Shown one piece after another: positions 6,844 through 10,365 of a DNA stretch of 10,365 nucleotides. This DNA comes from Ruminococcus sp. UBA3855 (GTDB taxonomy: Bacteria > Bacillota > Clostridia > Oscillospirales > Ruminococcaceae): assembly GCA_002392545.1 (NCBI GenBank), contig DGHF01000182.1, forward strand, positions 1 through 10,365, given 5' to 3'. The translations under genes were made by a program, and so were the position numbers. Every line of letters starts with the position of its first letter. Positions within the stretch are counted from its first letter, which is position 1. A model generated the notes under the pieces. That model had not been told where the DNA came from. It saw nothing but the letters and a program-made list of their open reading frames with translations, and did no database searches.

Positions 6844-7299
6844 ATGCAGTTGGAAATCGGAAAGGTCTATGAAGGAAAGGTCAAAGGAATCACAAATTAC
6901 GGGGCATTCGTGGAAGTTCCTGTGGAAGAGGGAAAACCTGTCACAGGTATGGTTCATATCTCTGAGGTGGCGAATACATATGTCAGCGACATTCACGAAT
7001 TTCTGAGCGAGGGACAGACCGTGCAGGTCAAAGTGCTGGCTGTCAACGAACAAGGTAAAATCAGTATGTCCATTAAAAAGGCTTTGCCGGCTGAAGAAAA
7101 GCCGACTCAGAAATCCCGTCCCCGCCGTTCGGAACGTGCTGACAAGGGCATTGTTTGGGAACCTAAACCCCAAAAGCCGGAATCTGAAATGACTTTCGAA
7201 GATATGATGAGTCACTTCAAACAGAGCAGTGAAGAGCGTATGTGCGATATTCGCCGTAATACTGACAGAAAAAATGGTTCTCGCAGACGCTCCAAATAA
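6844..7299 (+). CDS. yabR: S1 RNA-binding domain protein, YabR-like
   Basis: This is a 151-residue protein with a single S1 (OB-fold) domain at residues 3-78. IGKVYEGKVKGITNYGAFVE, GMVHISEV and KVLAVNEQGKISMSIKKA are standard S1 strands. A charged tail follows, with an acidic/Pro stretch and a basic C-terminus (RKNGSRRRSK) likely to contact RNA. Homologues sit just after divIC in many Bacillota and are thought to associate with the translation machinery; the exact role is not established. ATG 6844 has AGGGGG (6827-6832) at 11 nt. The gene's original terminator appears to be hairpin A at 7321-7349, now separated from its T-tract (see findings). Confidence 0.88.
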   Translation: MQLEIGKVYEGKVKGITNYGAFVEVPVEEGKPVTGMVHISEVANTYVSDIHEFLSEGQTVQVKVLAVNEQGKISMSIKKALPAEEKPTQKSRPRRSERADKGIVWEPKPQKPESEMTFEDMMSHFKQSSEERMCDIRRNTDRKNGSRRRSK

Positions 7300-7320
7300 T
7301 TCCAGATACATCCAAAAATC

Positions 7321-7349
7321 AGGACTGCACTTTCACAATGTGCAGTCCT
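7321..7349. repeat. Hairpin A (left copy): stem of the yabR terminator, T-tract missing
   Basis: A perfect 10-bp stem, AGGACTGCAC (7321-7330) with GTGCAGTCCT (7340-7349), has loop TTTCACAAT. It lies 21 nt after yabR but is followed by the IS terminus CAGTCTG instead of a T-run. An exact reverse-complement copy is at 8927-8955. Confidence 0.9.
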
Positions 7350-7468
7350 CAGTCTGTCAAAAAAGTCCCTGCTCACACTGTGAGAGCAGGGACAAATTTA
7401 TGCAGATAAGAAAGATAAGAAATAAAATTGAGGAAACAGGAAAGTAATGACAGAGGAATGGAGAGCAT

Positions 7469-7495
7469 CCGCTTCTTTTCTTCTTTTCTCAACAT
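7469..7495 (-). pseudogene. First nine codons of the IS1182-like transposase (left copy)
   Basis: Reading leftwards from ATG at 7495, the sequence MLRKEEKKR is identical to the start of the right-copy transposase remnant. It then runs into unrelated sequence and stops at 7373-7375 after 40 codons. The deletion joint lies next to a copy of GGAGAGCAT (7459-7467), which is inverted relative to the same motif at 7495-7503. Confidence 0.7.
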
Positions 7496-7516
7496 GCTCT
7501 CCACCCCCTTTTCTCT

Positions 7517-7545
7517 ATTATACCTTATCTATCAAAAAAAGTCCA
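7517..7545 (-). promoter_or_regulatory. IS transposase promoter, left copy, pointing toward yabR
   Basis: On the minus strand, TGGACT (7540-7545) and TATAAT (7517-7522) are 17 bp apart, identical to the right copy. With no intact transposase left, transcription from here would run antisense toward the 3' end of yabR, meeting hairpins at 7365-7393 and 7321-7349. Confidence 0.55.
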
Positions 7546-7575
7546 GCTTTTTACTGGACTTTTTTGACAGGCTGC

Positions 7576-7607
7576 CTGCTGATATTTTTCAGCAGTTTTT
7601 CTTTTTT
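7576..7607 (+). terminator. Hairpin B (left copy) with T-tract, now upstream of the sigma gene
   Basis: CTGCTGA (7576-7582) pairs with TCAGCAG (7589-7595) and is followed by TTTTTCTTTTTT. This is a textbook terminator for plus-strand transcription, yet the only thing upstream is the IS remnant. The exact reverse complement of the 20-bp hairpin is at 9435-9454. Here it would insulate the sigma gene from readthrough. Confidence 0.85.
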
Positions 7608-7666
7608 CGTGTCACATTTTCGAATGATTTTCGTTTTATTAAGTAGAAGGGGAGGAGGGAAAAATT

Positions 7667-8233
7667 TTGCAGGATACAGAAATTATTGAATTATATTTCA
7701 AACGTGATGAATCTGCAATAGCCATGACAGAAAAAGCGTATGGAAAATACTGTTTTTCCATTGCAGAAAATATTCTGCACAATCCGCAGGATTCGGAAGA
7801 ATGTGTCAGTGATGCGTTGTTAAGGGCTTGGCAGTCCATCCCACCGCAAAAACCGACCAGATTAAAATTATTTCTTGCGAAAATAGCCCGTAATCTAGCA
7901 TTTGACCGTTATCGGATGCGCCATGCCGAGAAGCGTTCAGGTGATGAAATGGCGGTAGTTCTTGACGAGTTGGAGGAATGTATTGCAAGCAGTGAAGACA
8001 TTGAAGCAGAGTATGAACAAAAAGACCTGAAAGAGATTATCAACGCATTTTTGCGGACTCTTCCGGTTAGGGAACGGCAGATTTTTTTAAGGCGGTATTT
8101 TTACGCTGAACCAGTCAAAGACATTGCGAATATGTTTGGACTGAATCAGAATCACGTGTCAGTCATTTTGAAGCGCACCAGAAAAAAACTTGGTGAACAT
8201 CTGAAAGAGGAGGGCTATTTTTATGAAACATGA
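7667..8233 (+). CDS. ECF-type RNA polymerase sigma factor
   Basis: This is a 188-residue sigma-70 family protein with only regions 2 and 4, as in extracytoplasmic-function sigma factors. Region 2 spans about 22-84 (AENILHNPQDSEECVSDALLRAW, then LAKIARNLAFDRYR, the -10 binding part). Region 4 spans about 122-180 (LRTLPVRERQIFLRRYF, then the helix-turn-helix VKDIANMFGLNQNHVSVILKRTRKKL, which contacts the -35). The start is a TTG at 7667, 7 nt after the purine-rich AGGAGGG (7653-7659); no better in-frame ATG exists. It overlaps the next gene by 11 bp, so the two are translationally coupled. The promoter must lie between hairpin B and the start, at about 7608-7650. Target genes cannot be read from the sequence. 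Confidence 0.93.
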   Translation: MQDTEIIELYFKRDESAIAMTEKAYGKYCFSIAENILHNPQDSEECVSDALLRAWQSIPPQKPTRLKLFLAKIARNLAFDRYRMRHAEKRSGDEMAVVLDELEECIASSEDIEAEYEQKDLKEIINAFLRTLPVRERQIFLRRYFYAEPVKDIANMFGLNQNHVSVILKRTRKKLGEHLKEEGYFYET

Positions 8234-8918
8234 AGACCTGTTTCGGGCAATCGGCGAAACAGATGAAGATTTACTTGACGAAAACGTCATACCAGCGAGA
8301 CGGAGAAATATTTTTCCGATAGTGGTGAGTATTGCCGCCTGTATCGCCGTTGTAGTGGGAACTGTTTGGATAATGCCCCAGAAAATCCCGACAGCGAAAA
8401 ATCCAGAAGATACGGACAGAATGACCATTGAAACCATTGCAGGAATCGAAGAATATCAGGCATCCCCCACCGCCATGACCGAAACTGTGAGCCAGATTTC
8501 CACCGAAACAGCATACATTCCGGAAATTGACGACTTCGAACCGGAACAGGACGTTTTCACCATTGAAGATTTATCGGACGAAACGGAAGATGTGAAACAA
8601 ATTCATTATCCGGAAATGCCAGTATTTATGCATGGAAAATATCAGGCTGTTGATGAATCCGGAGAAGTACGCTATTTCTGGTTTGATGATGACGGCGGAA
8701 GGTTTGAAGACGGAGAAACCGGAATGGGGTTAGGCTTTACGCTGGAATATCTGGAAGTTTACAACGAAGACGGAACAACGGATGCTATTTTTCACATTGG
8801 CTCAGTTGATGATAATACTTTTGCAAAGATTGCCCATAATGAAAATGGTACATTACTTGTGAAATGGCAGGACGGCGCAAAGGAAATTTTCACCTATTTA
8901 GGCGAATCAGACGAATAG
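8223..8918 (+). CDS. Single-pass membrane protein, putative anti-sigma factor with extracytoplasmic domain
   Basis: This is a 231-residue protein with a cytoplasmic N-terminal segment (1-28, DLFRAIGETDEDLLDEN), one transmembrane helix (about 31-51), a Glu/Thr-rich linker (about 58-130) and an extracytoplasmic domain (about 146-231). The domain is rich in aromatic and Gly-Asp turns (YFWFDDDGG, FHIGSVDDN, VKWQDG), suggesting a small all-beta fold. That layout, and coupling to an ECF sigma gene (11-bp overlap, AGGAGG at 8208-8213, 9 nt before ATG), fit an anti-sigma factor that senses something outside the cell. There is no HxxxCxxC zinc-binding anti-sigma motif and no recognisable carbohydrate-binding module, so function rests on context. 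What is sensed is unknown. Confidence 0.7.
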   Translation: MKHEDLFRAIGETDEDLLDENVIPARRRNIFPIVVSIAACIAVVVGTVWIMPQKIPTAKNPEDTDRMTIETIAGIEEYQASPTAMTETVSQISTETAYIPEIDDFEPEQDVFTIEDLSDETEDVKQIHYPEMPVFMHGKYQAVDESGEVRYFWFDDDGGRFEDGETGMGLGFTLEYLEVYNEDGTTDAIFHIGSVDDNTFAKIAHNENGTLLVKWQDGAKEIFTYLGESDE

Positions 8919-8926
8919 ACAGAAAA

Positions 8927-8955
8927 AGGACTGCACATTGTGAAAGTGCAGTCCT
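8927..8955. repeat. Hairpin A' (right copy), exact reverse complement of hairpin A
   Basis: AGGACTGCAC (8927-8936) pairs with GTGCAGTCCT (8946-8955), with loop ATTGTGAAA, the complement of the left loop. It lies 8 nt after the anti-sigma stop and abuts the right IS copy. The A-run before it (8923-8927) is, on the other strand, the T-tract that hairpin A at 7321 lacks. Confidence 0.9.
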
Positions 8956-8984
8956 CAGCCTGTCAAAAAAGTCCAGTAAAAAGC

Positions 8985-9013
8985 TGGACTTTTTTTGATA
9001 GATAAGGTATAAT
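8985..9013 (+). promoter_or_regulatory. IS transposase promoter, right copy
   Basis: TGGACT (8985-8990, inside the subterminal hairpin) and TATAAT (9008-9013) are 17 bp apart, directly upstream of the transposase start. Because the -35 overlaps the hairpin stem and T-tract, transcription entering from outside is terminated while internal initiation stays possible. Confidence 0.55.
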
Positions 9014-9034
9014 AGAGAAAATGGGGTGGAGAGC

Positions 9035-9412
9035 ATGTTGAGAAAAGAAGAAAAGAAGCGGAATGAACGGGAAGAATTTTGCGTGGAAGATTTTGTGCCG
9101 GCAGACCATTTACTGAGGAAAATAGAGGAAGCAGTGAATTTCAGCTATATCTATGAGCTCGTAGGGGACTTGTACTGTGAAAACAACGGAAGAAGCATTT
9201 GTATGGAATAACATCTTTAAGAAGAACAGTAGAGTTATAATTTCAGGCATCGTTTCACAGAGGAATTGATAGAAGAAATATTTGACTGGATTCTGAGGAA
9301 TATCGCAGAATATGGTTATCTGACACCGGAAGCGGTGTTCTTACAATGCCCTGACTGCATGACTGGATGTGACAATAAATGCCGGAAATATGCAGGACAG
9401 TACCACATTTGA
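9035..9412 (+). pseudogene. IS1182-family transposase remnant, internally deleted
   Basis: From ATG 9035 the frame reads MLRKEEKKRNEREEF and then FVPADHLLRKIEEAVNFSYIYELVGDLYCENNGRSI, the DUF772-type N-terminus of IS1182-family DDE transposases. It stops at 9209-9211. After stop codons and a frame change, a second block at 9248-9409 reads HRFTEELIEEIFDWILRNIA and EYGYLTPEAVF, matching the RF...IFxxIL...VF segment that lies about 60 residues further on in the family. It then passes to CPDCMTGCDNKCRKYAG, possibly from the C-terminus. The catalytic DDE core is therefore absent. The ATG is preceded by GGGGTGG and shares the promoter at 8985-9013. Confidence 0.85.
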
Positions 9413-9434
9413 TGGACTGTATGACAGACTGAAA

Positions 9435-9454
9435 CTGCTGAAAAATATCAGCAG
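9435..9454. repeat. Hairpin B' (right copy), exact reverse complement of hairpin B
   Basis: CTGCTGA and TCAGCAG arms around AAAAAT (9435-9454) begin 4 nt after the right IS terminus. On the minus strand it lies 21 nt after the dockerin gene stop, where a terminator is expected, but the following bases are TTTCAGTCTG (IS terminus) rather than a long T-run. On the plus strand TCTTCTTTTT follows, so weak plus-strand termination remains possible. Confidence 0.85.
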
Positions 9455-9475
9455 TCTTCTTTTTACTAAAACGAA

Positions 9476-10365
9476 TTACTTCTTGACAGGAAGTGAAACA
9501 AGATTTACCAGAGACTTCAAAATGTTCATTGCATCGGTATCATCCAAAACATTGTTGTTATCAACATCGGCATTCTTGTCGCCACCCTCTTTGAGTTCGT
9601 CGCCAATGCCAAGGAGATGCTGGTTGAGTGTCAGCACGTCCAGAATGGTGACTGTTCCGTCACAGTCTACGTCACCATATACAACTTTGCTATCCGGTGC
9701 AGTTGGGTCTGTGGGGGTTGTAATGGGTTCGGAGGGCGCAGAACCTGCCAGCTGTCCGTATACAATGCCACAACCAACCGTTGACATATAAACCTTGCCG
9801 AATTCGTCCATGTCACCAACAAGGAAGTTTCCGTTACCAGTTCCGCCGTATACATGGTCTGTGTTGATGCATACCCATGTTGCCCCGCCGTCTGTGGAAC
9901 GATAAATGCCTTCTGTATCATCCTCAGCAGGCTTGCCGTACATATAGAGAGTATTCAAACCGCCTTCTTTTTCCGGTGCGCCATAGCCTACAGTCTTGCA
10001 GTAATTCACATTGTCCAGCTTTTCAACGGTGACCTTTCCATCCTTGACTGTTGCATGATACATTCCATACCAGCCACCGCCAAGAATTAAATTGCCCTCG
10101 CCTAAATATGCAATTCTTCCGGCACTGTCGCACTGGTCATACATGCATATGTCTGTACTTGTGAAGGTCTTTCCGCCGTCCGTGCTGACACATAATTTAT
10201 ATTGTGCATCGGAAGCATCGGGGGCTGTTTTGGAATAGAACCAAGAGGAATTGTAATAGGTTGCGTATGCGTAAACAGTATTCGGGTCGTTCGGTTCTAC
10301 TAACAGCATGGTAGGCTTTGAGCCGTACTGCGAAGGAATACCCTCACAACTATTCCATGTTGCGC
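9476..10365 (-). CDS. Cellulosomal GH74 xyloglucanase, C-terminal part with type I dockerin (5' end outside window)
   Basis: The reading frame is open to the window edge, so this is the C-terminal portion (at least 295 residues) of a secreted enzyme. Residue numbers are counted from the Met at 10309, which is internal. The sequence shows two BNR/Asp-box repeats, STDGGKTF (42-49) and STDGGATW (138-145), and the ending GIYRSTDGGATWVCINTDHV followed by VYMSTVGCGIVYG, typical of the last propeller blades of GH74 xyloglucan-cleaving glucanases. A Pro/Thr linker (191-207) leads to a dockerin: repeat 1, GDVDCDGTVTILDVLTLNQH (212-231), and repeat 2, NADVDNNNVLDDTDAMNILK (246-265), each with Asp/Asn calcium ligands. 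The dockerin would attach the enzyme to a scaffoldin cohesin on the cell surface. The probable terminator is hairpin B' with its displaced T-tract. Confidence 0.9.
   Translation of the reverse strand, partial: ATWNSCEGIPSQYGSKPTMLLVEPNDPNTVYAYATYYNSSWFYSKTAPDASDAQYKLCVSTDGGKTFTSTDICMYDQCDSAGRIAYLGEGNLILGGGWYGMYHATVKDGKVTVEKLDNVNYCKTVGYGAPEKEGGLNTLYMYGKPAEDDTEGIYRSTDGGATWVCINTDHVYGGTGNGNFLVGDMDEFGKVYMSTVGCGIVYGQLAGSAPSEPITTPTDPTAPDSKVVYGDVDCDGTVTILDVLTLNQHLLGIGDELKEGGDKNADVDNNNVLDDTDAMNILKSLVNLVSLPVKK

Larger units (their letters stand above)
7350..7574 (-). mobile_element. 225-bp internally deleted IS1182-like element (left copy)
   Basis: The ends are imperfect terminal inverted repeats, CAGTCTGTCAAAAAAGTCC at 7350-7368 and the complement of CAGCCTGTCAAAAAAGTCC at 7556-7574 (18 of 19 match). 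The element reads leftwards: its transposase-proximal 107 bp (7468-7574) are the reverse complement of 8956-9062 with one mismatch. Both ends carry subterminal hairpins (7365-7374 with 7384-7393, and 7535-7565). The interior keeps only the transposase promoter and the first nine or so codons, so it cannot encode a transposase. Its size and paired ends make it MITE-like. The interior at 7394-7467 shows no recognisable gene. Confidence 0.85.
8956..9431 (+). mobile_element. 476-bp internally deleted IS1182-like element (right copy)
   Basis: The left terminus CAGCCTGTCAAAAAAGTCC is at 8956-8974. The right terminus at 9414-9431 reads GGACTGTATGACAGACTG, the complement of a partly decayed second inverted repeat. 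A subterminal hairpin, AAAAAAGTCCAG (8965-8976) with CTGGACTTTTTT (8984-8995), acts as a strong terminator that also ends transcripts from the anti-sigma gene. The interior holds a broken transposase gene missing most of its length; intact IS1182 members are well over 1.3 kb. It lies in inverted orientation to the copy at 7350-7574. Confidence 0.85.

Noticed and set aside
7451..7460. Shared 10-mer ACAGAGGAAT near 7451 and 9256, possible extra IS homology
   Set aside because: The orientation relative to the transposase is opposite in the two copies and the match does not extend, so chance is likely.
7373..7495. A 40-codon minus-strand frame starting MLRKEEKKR with a hydrophobic remainder, possibly a small membrane peptide
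   Set aside because: The first nine codons are the transposase start and the rest is read-through past a deletion joint; no independent sign of selection.
7428..7689. Two overlapping plus-strand open frames of 72 and 80 codons between yabR and the sigma gene
   Set aside because: They run across the IS remnant, its hairpins and hairpin B, have no ribosome binding site, and translate to low-complexity Phe/Ser-rich sequence.
7321..9454. Composite transposon carrying the sigma operon as cargo
   Set aside because: The two copies insert into different palindromes (A and B) and undoing the inversion gives each its own flanking duplication, so two separate insertions plus an inversion explain the data better than one composite insertion.
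9369..10090. Plus-strand frames opposite the GH74-dockerin gene
   Set aside because: They are complementary to clear Asp-box and dockerin coding sequence; composition is that of an antisense shadow.
1..10365. CRISPR array, phage attachment site or riboswitch
   Set aside because: No regularly spaced repeats, no integrase gene or tRNA-end duplication, and no recognisable riboswitch core were found on either strand.

Overview
The window looks like chromosomal DNA from a low-GC, Gram-positive, fibre-degrading anaerobe, most likely a Ruminococcus or a close relative. Three things point there: a cellulosomal GH74 xyloglucanase with a type I dockerin, the Bacillota-type yabP-yabQ-divIC-yabR cluster, and strong GGAGG ribosome binding sites with several TTG starts. 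The genus call is an inference.

Layout. Positions 1-113 hold the 3' end of one tRNA and a complete tRNA-Gly(GCC), followed by two strong hairpin terminators. On the minus strand (247-1955), a CPBP-family membrane protease homologue and a FabG-like SDR oxidoreductase form a two-gene operon. They overlap by ATGA and are driven by a perfect TTGACA-N17-TATAAT promoter. Divergent from it, an extended -10 promoter reads ppk1 (polyphosphate kinase) and an AI-2E-family transporter (2139-5643). Next comes the conserved spore/division block yabP, yabQ, divIC and yabR (5707-7299), tightly packed and partly overlapping. divIC has its own candidate promoter inside the end of yabQ.

From 7300 onward the region is accessory. 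An ECF sigma factor gene and a coupled single-pass membrane protein, probably its anti-sigma factor, lie between two internally deleted copies of one IS1182-like element (7350-7574 and 8956-9431). The copies are in opposite orientation and share a 107-bp segment with one mismatch. The window ends inside a minus-strand GH74-dockerin gene (9476 to beyond 10365).

Main observation. Each IS copy has two different terminator hairpins at its edges, called A and B here, and each hairpin occurs twice in opposite orientation. The U-tracts are attached to the wrong copies. Reversing the 7575-8955 segment repairs everything at once: one IS becomes flanked by direct repeats of A, the other by direct repeats of B, A becomes a perfect yabR terminator with a T-tract, and B becomes a perfect terminator for the dockerin gene. 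The simplest reading is that an IS1182-like element inserted twice into terminator palindromes, duplicating each palindrome. Recombination between the inverted copies then flipped the sigma/anti-sigma module. Before the flip the module would have been transcribed in the same direction as the GH74-dockerin gene.
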